Below are positions 18,018 through 26,120 of a stretch of 64,000 bases of DNA, one piece after another. The notes under the pieces were generated by a model. The model was not told where the DNA came from. It saw nothing but the letters and a program-made list of their open reading frames with translations, and did not search any database. Position 1 is the first letter of the stretch. Each line of letters begins with the position of its first letter. A program made the position numbers and the translations under genes. This DNA is from Acidobacteria subdivision 2 bacterium RH1 MAG20 (GTDB taxonomy: Bacteria > Acidobacteriota > Terriglobia > Terriglobales > Acidobacteriaceae), in assembly GCA_002197545.1 (NCBI GenBank), contig NFUO01000702.1:73510-137509 (forward strand), read 5' to 3'.

Positions 18018-18060
18018 GCGGCTTCGTTCTGAATCTCAGGATGAGGCCGCGTTTTGTTTT
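18018..18060 (+). terminator. Terminator-like hairpin between SGNH gene and terminase
   Basis: A 15-bp stem with three wobble pairs (GCGGCTTCGTTCTGA with TCAGGATGAGGCCGC) is followed by GTTTTGTTTT. Its position argues that the terminase does not start at the upstream ATG (18016). Confidence 0.7.
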
Positions 18061-18090
18061 GCAGGAGTTGGGCAATGGGTGGATGGGTGG

Positions 18091-19569
18091 ATGAGCGAGG
18101 AACGGTGGAGCGTAGAGGACCTGCTGGAGTACGGCAGAGAGATGAGCGAGCAGCCTGCGAAGGTATTTGAAATCGCAGGCGAACTATTGAAGGTGCGGGA
18201 CCGGGAGGGGGTGGAACAACCACTGCGACCGAATGCGGTGCAGAAGGAGTTTGAACGCAAACGCGGGCAGCGAAACATTGTGTTGAAGGCGCGGCAGATG
18301 GGCGTGACGACCTGGGTGGCGGCACGATTTTTTTTGAAGACGATTACGGCGCGAGGCGTGATGACCGTGCAGGTGGCGCACACGCAGGGAGCGGCGGAGG
18401 GGATCTTTCGCATGGTGCAGCGCTTCTGGGAGTGCCTGCCGCAGAAGCTGCGCGAGGGCCCGCTGCGGCGGAGCAGAGCGAACTCCGGCCAGATGCGCTT
18501 CACCGAACTGGACAGCGAGTTTCGCGTGCTGAGCGCGGGCGATGAAGGCGCGGGTCGCGGGTTGACGATGCAGAACCTGCATTGCAGCGAGGTGAGCCGC
18601 TGGCCGCGAGCGGCGGGCGAGACGCTGGCGGGGTTGCGCGCGGCGCTGGCTCCGGGCGGCGAGCTGGTGATGGAGTCCACGCCGAACGGGGCTTACGGCT
18701 GCTTCTATGAGGAGTGGCAACGGGCCGGATTGGATGGGAACGGCGTGGTGCAGCACTTCTTTCCCTGGTGGATGGAAGAGGCTTATGTATCTTCAGCGGT
18801 TACAGAATTTACCGACGAGGAGCAGGCGCTGGCGTTGAAGCATACTCTGTCGCTGGAGCAGATCGGCTTTCGCCGCGAGTTGGAGGCGAGTTATCACGGA
18901 CTGCGGTCGCAGGAGTTTGCCGAAGACGCGGAGACTTGCTTCAAAGCCACGGGCGATTGCTGCTTCGAGGTCGATGCGATTGAGAAGCGGCTGACAGAGG
19001 TGAACGCGCCGGTGGAGACGCGGCGGAACGGCGCGTTGCAGATTTGGCTGCCTCCGTTTGCGGACAAGAAGTATCTGGTCGCGGTGGACACGGCGGGCGG
19101 CGGGGCCAACGGCGACTTCGCCGCGATGCAGGTCATCGATCTGGAGTCGGGGATGCAGTGCGCGGAGCTGCAGCGGCGGCTGAGCCAACTGGAGCAGGCG
19201 CGAATTGCGGTAGAGCTGGCGAAGGAATATGGCGATGCGATGATCGCCGTGGAGCGCAACAATCACGGCGCGGGCGTGCTGGCTTATCTGGATGGCGTGG
19301 AACACTATGCGAATGTCTACGGCCAGAACGGCGCGGCTGGGTGGTTGACGACGGTGGGAAACAAGCCCGCGATGATCAGCAGGCTTGGAGCGTTGCTGGT
19401 TGACTCGCCGGAGATGTTCCTTAGTAGGCGGTTGCTGGGAGAGTGCAGGACGTTTATTGCAATGGAAGGAGGCAGCAGCGGCGCGGCGAATGGAGCGCAC
19501 GACGATTGCCTGATGGCCATGGCGGTAGCGCAGGCAGTGAGGGCGGAGATGAGCTGGAAAAGAAGGTAA
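18091..19569 (+). CDS. Phage terminase large subunit (ATPase-nuclease)
   Basis: 492 residues from the ATG at 18091. A GTG at 18079 and an ATG at 18016 are alternatives, but the latter lies inside a terminator-like hairpin. ATPase half: Walker-A-like KARQMGVTTW (66-75), Walker-B-like LHCSEVSRW (163-171) and coupling motif ESTPNG (195-200). Nuclease half: RNase H-like residues Asp333 (AVDTAGGG), Glu388 (AVERNNHG) and Asp471-472 (HDDCL). All catalytic positions look intact. The family packages DNA into proheads by cutting concatemers and pumping DNA through the portal. A portal gene lies 2.2 kb downstream, but no small terminase or capsid gene is present. Confidence 0.9.
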   Translation: MSEERWSVEDLLEYGREMSEQPAKVFEIAGELLKVRDREGVEQPLRPNAVQKEFERKRGQRNIVLKARQMGVTTWVAARFFLKTITARGVMTVQVAHTQGAAEGIFRMVQRFWECLPQKLREGPLRRSRANSGQMRFTELDSEFRVLSAGDEGAGRGLTMQNLHCSEVSRWPRAAGETLAGLRAALAPGGELVMESTPNGAYGCFYEEWQRAGLDGNGVVQHFFPWWMEEAYVSSAVTEFTDEEQALALKHTLSLEQIGFRRELEASYHGLRSQEFAEDAETCFKATGDCCFEVDAIEKRLTEVNAPVETRRNGALQIWLPPFADKKYLVAVDTAGGGANGDFAAMQVIDLESGMQCAELQRRLSQLEQARIAVELAKEYGDAMIAVERNNHGAGVLAYLDGVEHYANVYGQNGAAGWLTTVGNKPAMISRLGALLVDSPEMFLSRRLLGECRTFIAMEGGSSGAANGAHDDCLMAMAVAQAVRAEMSWKRR

Positions 19570-19574
19570 AGATA

Positions 19575-19761
19575 TGTCCTGCCGGACGGGCCTCCTGCGC
19601 GGAGAGCGGCCACTTCGTGACGTGTATACCTTGTCTCGGCAGGTCGAGCTTCATAAGTCCTCCCGTTGGCCGGGATCGATCGTTGCCGACCAACGGGAGG
19701 CCCACTGCCGTTGCTATCGCCACGACAAGTTAAAAAAGCGTGCGAACGCCCCGGCAGGACA
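19575..19761. repeat. Nested inverted-repeat element between terminase and HipA-like gene
   Basis: The outer arms TGTCCTGCCGG (19575-19585) and CCGGCAGGACA (19751-19761) are perfect 11-bp inverted repeats. Inside are CTTGTC/GACAAG and a perfect inner pair CCTCCCGTTGG/CCAACGGGAGG (about 19659-19700). The 187-bp unit fills nearly all the gap between the two genes. It could be a MITE-like insertion or a structured RNA; sequence alone does not decide. Confidence 0.6.
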
Positions 19762-19794
19762 CTGGGGTTTATTCTGTTGCGGAGGTCATTCGGC

Positions 19795-20661
19795 TTGGCG
19801 GTTCTGGCGGTGCAGGCGATTCGGAGGATGCGGGGCGGGGCGCAGAGCCAGTTGATGCTGGGGGCCGACGGCAAGCTGTGGGTGGTGAAGTTTCAGAACA
19901 ATCCGCAGCACCTGCGCGTGCTGGCGAATGAGCTGATTGCGACTCGTCTGGCTGCGGCGGTGGGATTGACCGTGCCGCCGAGCGATGTGGTCGAGGTGAC
20001 GGAGTGGCTGGTGGCGAACACTCTGGATATGCAGGTGGAGCTGGGGCGCGGCGGCCGCGAGAGGTATGTTGCCGGGTTGCAGTTTGGGTCGCAGTTTGTG
20101 GGTGGACTGATGCCGGGGCAGGTGGTGGATTATCTGCCCGAGCAGCAGTTGGACGAGGTGAGGAACCTGGCGGAGTTTGCCGGAATGCTTTGCATCGATA
20201 AGTGGGCGGGCAACTGCAATGGGCGGCAGGCGGTCTTCGAGCGCAGGCCGAGAGAGCGGAAGTATCGGGCTACCTTCATCGATCAGGGGTTCTGCTTCAA
20301 TGCGGGGGAGTGGACGTTTCCGGACTCTCCGCTGCGCGGGGTTTATCAGCGCAACAGCGTGTATGCGCGGGTGACAGGGTGGCAGAGCTTCGAGCCGTGG
20401 CTGGGCCGCGTGGAGTCGATGGAGGCGGGTGTGCTGTGGCAGATCGCCGAGGCGGTGCCGCCGGAGTGGTACGGCGGCGATACTGCCGTGATCGAGCGGT
20501 TGATGGAGCAGATGCTGGCGCGGCGGTCGCGGGTACGGGAGTTGATTGCGTCGTTTCGGGATTCGAATCGGGAGCCTTTCCCGATGTGGGATGCGGGGAA
20601 GAAGATTGTGGTGCCGAGACAGTTCGCCGAGGTGAGTGGAGCGGGCAAGTTTGTGATGTAG
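19795..20661 (+). CDS. HipA-like protein kinase
   Basis: 288 residues from TTG 19795 (GGAGG with a 9-base spacer). The frame continues upstream without a ribosome site. The ATG at 19828 would remove the conserved VQAIRRMRGGAQS start. Kinase features: Lys32 in VVKFQNN and Glu46 in ANELIAT (ATP-binding pair), catalytic-loop segment IDKWAGNCNGRQ (124-135, Asp125 and Asn130), and metal-binding Asp153 in FIDQGFCF. This is the short 'HipA family kinase' type usually found beside a DUF3037 gene, as here, without a HipB. It interrupts the terminase-to-portal gene order. The target is unknown. Confidence 0.75.
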   Translation: MAVLAVQAIRRMRGGAQSQLMLGADGKLWVVKFQNNPQHLRVLANELIATRLAAAVGLTVPPSDVVEVTEWLVANTLDMQVELGRGGRERYVAGLQFGSQFVGGLMPGQVVDYLPEQQLDEVRNLAEFAGMLCIDKWAGNCNGRQAVFERRPRERKYRATFIDQGFCFNAGEWTFPDSPLRGVYQRNSVYARVTGWQSFEPWLGRVESMEAGVLWQIAEAVPPEWYGGDTAVIERLMEQMLARRSRVRELIASFRDSNREPFPMWDAGKKIVVPRQFAEVSGAGKFVM

Positions 20662-20670
20662 CTGACTGGT

Positions 20671-20738
20671 TGATAGTTGTTGGTTGTTGGTTGTTGGTTC
20701 TCATCCAGCAACTAACAACTAGCAACCAACAACTATCA
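20671..20738. repeat. TTG-rich imperfect palindrome, left of DUF3037 gene
   Basis: Left arm TGATAGTTGTTGGTTG..., right arm ...CAACCAACAACTATCA. A 16-bp outer match is followed by imperfect pairing around a 7-base loop. A similar element (21653-21718) lies on the other side of the DUF3037 gene. Confidence 0.75.
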
Positions 20739-20782
20739 TTAAGTGGCGGCTGAATTGCTAAGTAGTTGAAGAGGAGACAGTC

Positions 20783-21646
20783 TTGAAGGAACGAGTGCCG
20801 TGCGAGTTCTTCCTGATCCGGTATGTGCCGGATGTGGTGAAGGGCGAGTTTACCAATATCGGAGTTCTGTTGCGGGAGGCGGGAGCGCCCGATGCAGCGA
20901 AGGCCGAGAGCGCGGTGGTGCGTTTTACGCGGGACTGGAGCCGGGTGCGATGCATGGATGCGGATGCCGACATCGGTCTGCTGGAGGCGCTGGAGGGAGA
21001 GATCGCGGAGCGGCTGCGGATGGGAGAGGCAAACGGCAAGCCTGTGCTTGCCGTGCTTCAGGACACGCTCTCGAACTCGGTGCAGATCTCCGAGGCGCGG
21101 GCTTCGCTGGCTGAAAGTATGCCCGCGGAGCTGGAGCAGTTGATGCGGATGTATGTCGAGCCGCTGAAGGTGAAGGTCTCGCGGCAGCGAACAGGGCGCG
21201 CTGCCATTGCCGGTGCGATGCGAAGTGAGTTTGAACGGGCCGGGGTTTGGGGGTTGATGCGGAAGCGGATCGCGGCTTCACTCTACACGCGGCCGGGCGA
21301 TCCGATGAAGATCGACTGCGGCTATCGGGCTGATATTGGAAGAGCAACCCCGAGCGGAATCATCCGCATGTTCCAGGCAGTGTCGCTGGAGGGCGATGTA
21401 GAGGCTGCCAAGGGGTTGGCCTATTCGGCTCCACAGTTGCGCGAGGGCGTGTTGCGGGTGGAGAGCGCGAAGCTGGAGTTGACGGCGGTGGTGGAGCCTT
21501 TGCGCGTTGTCTCCGAGATTGAAGACGAGGCGATGGAGCGGTACCGGTTTGGCGTCGAGGCCATGGAGCGGCAGGAGATTCGCGTGGTGACGGTGAGCGA
21601 TCTGGCGCGAGTGGCGGAGACGGCGAGAGTGGAGTTGAGGGTGTGA
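20783..21646 (+). CDS. DUF3037-domain protein, partner of HipA-like kinase
   Basis: 287 residues, TTG start with GAGGAG upstream. The N-terminal half matches the DUF3037 pattern (EFFLIRYVPDVVKGEFTNIGVLL, about 7-29; FTRDWSRVRC, about 48-57). The C-terminal half is helical and unassigned. Its function is unknown; family members sit beside HipA-like kinases, so a substrate, regulator or antitoxin role is possible. It is bracketed by two TTG-rich palindromes and lies between terminase and portal genes. Confidence 0.75.
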   Translation: MKERVPCEFFLIRYVPDVVKGEFTNIGVLLREAGAPDAAKAESAVVRFTRDWSRVRCMDADADIGLLEALEGEIAERLRMGEANGKPVLAVLQDTLSNSVQISEARASLAESMPAELEQLMRMYVEPLKVKVSRQRTGRAAIAGAMRSEFERAGVWGLMRKRIAASLYTRPGDPMKIDCGYRADIGRATPSGIIRMFQAVSLEGDVEAAKGLAYSAPQLREGVLRVESAKLELTAVVEPLRVVSEIEDEAMERYRFGVEAMERQEIRVVTVSDLARVAETARVELRV

Positions 21647-21652
21647 GAGACA

Positions 21653-21718
21653 GTTGTTGGTTGACGGTTGTTAGTTGTTCGTTCTCAACCAACAACCAGC
21701 AACGAACAACCAACAACA
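21653..21718. repeat. TTG-rich imperfect palindrome, right of DUF3037 gene
   Basis: GTTGTTGGTTGACGGTTG ... GAACAACCAACAAC, a diverged relative of 20671-20738 in the gap after the DUF3037 stop. Confidence 0.75.
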
Positions 21719-21752
21719 AAGGCATGGCCCATGGGCTGTGCCTTTTTCTTTT
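21719..21752 (+). terminator. Terminator after DUF3037 gene
   Basis: GGCATGGCCCA (21721-21731) pairs with TGGGCTGTGCC (21732-21742), followed by TTTTTCTTTTT. It isolates the HipA-like/DUF3037 pair from the portal gene. Confidence 0.8.
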
Positions 21753-21783
21753 TGCAACGGACATGGAAAGAGAGAGGTGAGGC

Positions 21784-23022
21784 ATGGGAGTTCGGACGAT
21801 GGTGAAGGATGTCTGGGAGAAGCTGGCGGGCGTTGAGGCGGCGGCGGATGCGGCGGTTGGGGAACGGAAGACGACGATGCTGCCTTCGATTTTGACGCCG
21901 TATAGCCAGGCGGGGCGGACGGGGCAGAGCGCGCTGCCGAAGCCTACTCCAGCCAATCTGCGGAAGTTTGCGGAGACGCCGGTGGTGCGGCGGGCGATCA
22001 ATGTGGTGAAGGACAAGATCGCCAGCATGGACTGGCAGGTGAGGGTGCGGCGGGGCTATGACGCTGCGAACGTAACGGATGCGGCTGCGCGGCTGAATGC
22101 GCTGCGGCTTTGCCTTGAGGAGCCGAATGCCGCGGACAGCTTTCGCGTGCTGTGGGAGCAGGTGCTGGAAGATCTTCTGGTCGGCGGATTTGGCGCGGTG
22201 GAGATGGAAGCTACGGGTGATGCGGCGCGGCCATTTCATCTTTGGGCGGTCGATGGAGCGACCATCCAGATCGACAGCAAATGGGATGGCGATCCGGCGA
22301 AGCCGCGCTATGCCCAGGCCACGGGGCAGTTGGGGCGGGAGGGTTTGATTCCTCTGCTCGACGACGAGCTGATGTATGTGCGGTTGAATCCGCGCACGCA
22401 TACGCCGTTTGGGCTGGGGCGGCTGGAGGTTGCGTTCGAGACGGTGAACCAGTTTCTCAGCGCGAACCGTTATGCCGGGCGGCTTGCCTCGAACTCAGTG
22501 GTGCAGTATGCGCTGTGGTTGAACGAGGCCACGCCGGAGCAGCATGACCGTTTGATTCGCTGGTGGCAGGACGAGATTGAGGGCACGGGCCGCGTGCCTC
22601 TCCTGAGCTGCGAGCAGAAGCCGGAGGTGTTGCGCTTTGCCGGCGGCACCGATGCCGACCTGCGGCTGGCATGGCAGGAGATGCTGATTCGGCTGATTGC
22701 GAATGCGTTTGAGCTACCGCCGATGCTGCTGGGATTGCAGCAGGGCCTCAACCGCTCGACTGCCGGTGAGCTGGCCGATGAAGCGTTCCAGAGCGCGGTC
22801 ATACCGGTGGCGAAGCTGCTGGCGGAGCATATCACGCGCGACCTGTTCGCGAAGAAGCTGGGATGGCGCGAGTTCGAGTTCTGCTTCAACGATCTGGAGA
22901 GCAGAGATGAGACCGAAGAGGTGCAGATACAGACCACGCTGCTGAAGGCGGGTGTGCTGACGGTGGATGAGGTGCGGCAGATGCGCGGGCTGGCTCCGCT
23001 GAAGACGGCGGTGGCGCAGTGA
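21784..23022 (+). CDS. Phage portal protein
   Basis: 412 residues, ATG preceded by a GAGGTGAGG purine tract. Portal-family pattern: TPVVRRAINVVKDKIASMDWQV (about 58-79), a central alpha/beta region with FHLWAVDGATIQI, the 'PPMLLGLQQGLNRSTAGELADEAF' region (about 313-336) and a C-terminal helical part ending EVRQMRGLAPL. Portals form the dodecameric DNA channel at a prohead vertex and dock the terminase. Its stop overlaps the next gene's start (GTGA at 23019-23022), so translation is coupled. No head protease, scaffold or major capsid gene follows, which is unusual for a portal. Confidence 0.88.
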   Translation: MGVRTMVKDVWEKLAGVEAAADAAVGERKTTMLPSILTPYSQAGRTGQSALPKPTPANLRKFAETPVVRRAINVVKDKIASMDWQVRVRRGYDAANVTDAAARLNALRLCLEEPNAADSFRVLWEQVLEDLLVGGFGAVEMEATGDAARPFHLWAVDGATIQIDSKWDGDPAKPRYAQATGQLGREGLIPLLDDELMYVRLNPRTHTPFGLGRLEVAFETVNQFLSANRYAGRLASNSVVQYALWLNEATPEQHDRLIRWWQDEIEGTGRVPLLSCEQKPEVLRFAGGTDADLRLAWQEMLIRLIANAFELPPMLLGLQQGLNRSTAGELADEAFQSAVIPVAKLLAEHITRDLFAKKLGWREFEFCFNDLESRDETEEVQIQTTLLKAGVLTVDEVRQMRGLAPLKTAVAQ

Positions 23023-25346
23023 GAGTGACGATCGACAACCTGGATGGCGCGGGCGCGGTGGACTACAGTTGCGCGGTGTGTTCCGATGGGCCGCTGAAGA
23101 TCGAGCGCGTGCTGAATGCTCCTTCGCGTTGCGGCGGGATGCTGGATATTCTGAATGCCGGCGGCAGTGCGTTGGCTGTGCCTGCGCGGCGCGGGCGCAT
23201 GGTGGTGACGTCGGATGCTGGAACGGTCCTGTTTACGGGCTATGTGGCGACGGAGCCGGAGCGCATCTATGCGGGCGTGGCGACGATGGGGCCGGTGTAT
23301 CGCTATGCCTTCAGCGCGATCAGCGATGAGTGGCTGCTGGATAAGCAGGCGTCTGTGTTGAGCGGTGCTGGGTTGGCCCAGGCGGGCGGCCAGGTGCTGA
23401 CGACGTTGACCAACCGTGTCGACAGCGGCTTGTTCACGACGACGGGCGTGCTGGATGGGCGATCGGTTGGCGTGTTTGAGCCGGTCGAGATATCGGCGTG
23501 GTCGGCGAATGCGGGCCAGCTTGCCAGTGCTACGTATGCGGCGTATCGCGTGCTGGATGGCGCGGTGACGATGCCGTCGGTGGGTGCGGTGACTCATGCG
23601 TTGAGCGATGGCGATGGGACGTTGCAAATCGCGGCGCTGAAGACCTCGGCAGTGAAAGAGCTGGCCAACGATGTGACCGTAAGCGGCGAGATGGAGCCTG
23701 CGGCCTACATCGCCGAGACGTTTGCCGGGGACGGGACGACGACGGTGTTTCAACTGGCGGAGACGCCGTTTCGTCCGAAGCGGTCTGCCAATTCTTCCAC
23801 GTTGTTGACGGACAGCTTCAACGAAGGAGTGTTCAATGCGCGGGTGTGGCAGGTCTCCGATCCGGGATCGCATCTGGGATTCGGCGCGGCGGGGCTGACG
23901 ATGATGGGAGGCAATGGGTTCGATGGGCAGACGACCTTAACTGCTATCGACACGGTGGAGATGGGCGGGTCGTTAGTGATGGAGGCAGGGAACCTGCAGC
24001 TCGGAGGGGCCAGCATGGGCATTGTGTGCGGCCTGTACTCCGGCACAACGCAGAGCGCGAATTGCCTGGCAGGGTACAACGTCCGGCAGAGCGGAGGCGC
24101 AACTGTTATCGTGCCGCTGGTGAATGGGGCCGAGGTTGGAACTGTGTTTACGCTGCTGAGCGGGCATACGTATACCCTGCGCATCCGGCTGCACTGTGTC
24201 GAGGCGCAGCGCGTATTGCAGTCTTACTACGCGATGGTGGATGGCGCGGTGCAGGAGTTTGGCGGCGGCGTGGTGCAGGCCCCGATGTCGCTTGTGTTTG
24301 AGTTGCAGGACCTGGGGGTGGCCTCGAATACTCCGGCGACGGTGTTGTACGACGGCGCGGTGGCGAGCTCGGCGGGGAGTTGCAGCTTTGTCGCGGTGAA
24401 CAGCGTGCAACTGTTTGGGTCGATGGGCTATTGCAGGGCGACGCAGACGGGATCGGCGTGGGTGGTGAGTACGCTGTCGAATGGAACGAAGGTGACGCGG
24501 CTGATCGGCGTTGCCGGAGAGGGCGTGGACTGCAAGGTATCTGCAACCGGAAAGGTTACATTTCTGGCGGGACGCGTTCCGGTGGCGGGGGAGCTCGTTA
24601 CCGTGACCTATCGCGGACGGCAGAGAGCGGTGGCGCGGCTGAAGAATGCGGCGAGCGTAGCGGCTGAGGCTGCGGACGGTGTTCCGGGAACGGCGCAGTG
24701 GCTGGGTAAGGTGACATCGCCGGTAGCGCGGAGTTCCATGGACTGCGAAAACGCCGCGCTGGCGGTGCTTGGTTTTTCGGCAAGCCGCGCGGCGGCGGTT
24801 GCCGGGACGTATGAGGCGGTGAATCCCGCGGACGTCTGGCCGGGGGATGTGCTGGCTGTAACGGCTGGCAGCGCCACCATGAGTGTTATCGCCCGGCGCG
24901 TGGATATTGCCGATGGCGCAGCGTGGCCGGAGATGCTGACGTACCGCATCGCGTTTGCGAACGATTGGGCCGAGGGGCTTGGGCTGAAGCTGTCGGAGAC
25001 GATTGCGGCGGATGCGCTGCTGCCGCAGACAGCGTTGACGACTGCCGCCAATGTGCTTGCGAACCTGCAACAGTTACAAATTGCGAGCGCGACCGGGACC
25101 GCGTTGCAGGTGGATGCCGGAACGGAGGCGCCTGCGGGCGGCGGGTTCGAGGTGCGACGGCGGGACTGGGATTTTGGACCAGGCGTGGACCAGGATTTAG
25201 TGCTGCGGAGTCCGGTGCGGAACTTTTCGATTCCGCGCGAGGGACAGGTGGAACGGTACTACGTGCGGATGTACGACGGCTCGACGCCGCCGGTGTATTC
25301 GCGGTTTTCGAGCGCGGTGTTTACGGATTTACCGGTGGGATCGTAA
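23019..25346 (+). CDS. Large phage tail/baseplate-like protein
   Basis: 775 residues, GTG start overlapping the portal stop by 4 bp. Domain reading by eye: an N-terminal hub-like beta region (1 to about 110, ITIDNLDGAGAVDYS-like opening, FTGYVATEPE), and a second beta domain to about 260. A lectin/concanavalin-like insertion follows (about 268-440, TDSFNEGVFNARVWQVSD ... MVDGAVQEFGGG), then a further beta region resembling tail-hub folds (PADVWPGDVLAVTAG), and a C-terminal FN3-like domain (about 705-770, FEVRRRDWDFG ... YYVRMYDG). It probably forms or caps a tail or adhesin. No recognisable enzymatic motif. It could combine functions that other phages split over several genes. Confidence 0.6.
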   Translation: MRVTIDNLDGAGAVDYSCAVCSDGPLKIERVLNAPSRCGGMLDILNAGGSALAVPARRGRMVVTSDAGTVLFTGYVATEPERIYAGVATMGPVYRYAFSAISDEWLLDKQASVLSGAGLAQAGGQVLTTLTNRVDSGLFTTTGVLDGRSVGVFEPVEISAWSANAGQLASATYAAYRVLDGAVTMPSVGAVTHALSDGDGTLQIAALKTSAVKELANDVTVSGEMEPAAYIAETFAGDGTTTVFQLAETPFRPKRSANSSTLLTDSFNEGVFNARVWQVSDPGSHLGFGAAGLTMMGGNGFDGQTTLTAIDTVEMGGSLVMEAGNLQLGGASMGIVCGLYSGTTQSANCLAGYNVRQSGGATVIVPLVNGAEVGTVFTLLSGHTYTLRIRLHCVEAQRVLQSYYAMVDGAVQEFGGGVVQAPMSLVFELQDLGVASNTPATVLYDGAVASSAGSCSFVAVNSVQLFGSMGYCRATQTGSAWVVSTLSNGTKVTRLIGVAGEGVDCKVSATGKVTFLAGRVPVAGELVTVTYRGRQRAVARLKNAASVAAEAADGVPGTAQWLGKVTSPVARSSMDCENAALAVLGFSASRAAAVAGTYEAVNPADVWPGDVLAVTAGSATMSVIARRVDIADGAAWPEMLTYRIAFANDWAEGLGLKLSETIAADALLPQTALTTAANVLANLQQLQIASATGTALQVDAGTEAPAGGGFEVRRRDWDFGPGVDQDLVLRSPVRNFSIPREGQVERYYVRMYDGSTPPVYSRFSSAVFTDLPVGS

Positions 25347-25354
25347 GGGGGTGG

Positions 25355-25573
25355 ATGATGACGGAATTTGAAGGACAGGTGCTGGCCGACTTAACCGTGT
25401 TGAAGAGCCAGATGCAACAGCTCCTCGGAATTGGACAGCCGGGGCGGCTGACGCAGTTGGAAGAGCGCGTGGAGCGGCATGAGCGCAGCGTGCAGAGGAT
25501 GAAGGGACTGTTTACGGCTGCCGGAGGATTGCTGACGGTGGTCCAGGTGGTGGTGGATTACTTTCGCCGCTGA
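25355..25573 (+). CDS. Small coiled-coil/hydrophobic-tail protein of the phage-like cluster
   Basis: 72 residues. Start at the first of two consecutive ATGs (25355/25358) behind GGGGG. The N-terminal helical region (VLADLTVLKSQMQQLLG, LTQLEERVERHERSVQRM) looks like a coiled coil. The C-terminus is moderately hydrophobic (LFTAAGGLLTVVQVVVDYFRR). This resembles the small accessory or hemolysin-XhlA-like proteins found near phage lysis genes, but no endolysin is adjacent. Last gene of the cluster; purE follows 40 bp later. Confidence 0.6.
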   Translation: MMTEFEGQVLADLTVLKSQMQQLLGIGQPGRLTQLEERVERHERSVQRMKGLFTAAGGLLTVVQVVVDYFRR

Positions 25574-25613
25574 GAGGTATAAGGCAGTTAGCGAAATCGT
25601 ATAATCGGGGTCT

Positions 25614-26120
25614 ATGAGCGACGAGCCGCTGGTTGGAGTTGTGATGGGAAGCCGCAATGATTATGCGGTGATGCGAAGCGCCGTTGAGGTGCTGAAAGAG
25701 TTTGGCGTGCCGCATGAGGTGCGCGTGGTTTCGGCGCATCGCACGCCGGAGCTGTTGTTCGAGTATGCCGATGCGGCGGTGGGGCGCGGGCTGCGTGCGA
25801 TCATCGCGGGCGCGGGCGGCGCGGCGCATCTGCCGGGAATGCTGGCGGCGAAGACGGTGGTCCCGGTGCTGGGCGTGCCGATTGCCGCGACGGCGTTGCA
25901 GGGCATGGACTCCCTGTTGAGTATCGTTCAGATGCCGAAGGGGGTCCCCGTGGCCACGCTGGCGATTGGAGCGGCGGGCGCGGCGAACGCCGGGCTGCTG
26001 GCGGGGGCGATGCTGGCTACGACGGACCCTGCGTTGCGGGTGCGACTGATGGAGTGGCGCGCGGCTCGGCGGAACGAGGTGCTGGAGCAGGTTGTGGGGG
26101 AAGATGGGGCTGGCGCGTGA
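25614..26120 (+). CDS. purE: N5-carboxyaminoimidazole ribonucleotide mutase
   Basis: 168 residues. Class I Pur[14 protein letters not shown] (about 8-20), VVSAHRTPE (about 38-46), [16 protein letters not shown] (about 64-79) and [21 protein letters not shown]. It moves the carboxyl group of N5-CAIR to form CAIR in purine synthesis. Its stop overlaps the purK start (GTGA), which gives coupled translation. Confidence 0.97.
   Translation: MSDEPLVGVVMGSRNDYAVMRSAVEVLKEFGVPHEVRVVSAHRTPELLFEYADAAVGRGLRAIIAGAGGAAHLPGMLAAKTVVPVLGVPIAATALQGMDSLLSIVQMPKGVPVATLAIGAAGAANAGLLAGAMLATTDPALRVRLMEWRAARRNEVLEQVVGEDGAGA

Noticed and set aside
17329..18090. N-terminal extension of the terminase frame over the SGNH gene
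   Set aside because: It overlaps a well-supported gene in another frame and contains a terminator-like hairpin; the terminase starts near 18091.
22470..25070. Two long minus-strand frames over the portal and tail-like genes
   Set aside because: Composition is Arg/His/Pro-rich and antisense to coupled phage-type genes; no ribosome sites.
15017..25573. Complete prophage or gene transfer agent
   Set aside because: Capsid, protease, tape measure, integrase and lysis genes are absent and no att-like direct repeats were noticed, so only 'phage-derived module' is supported.
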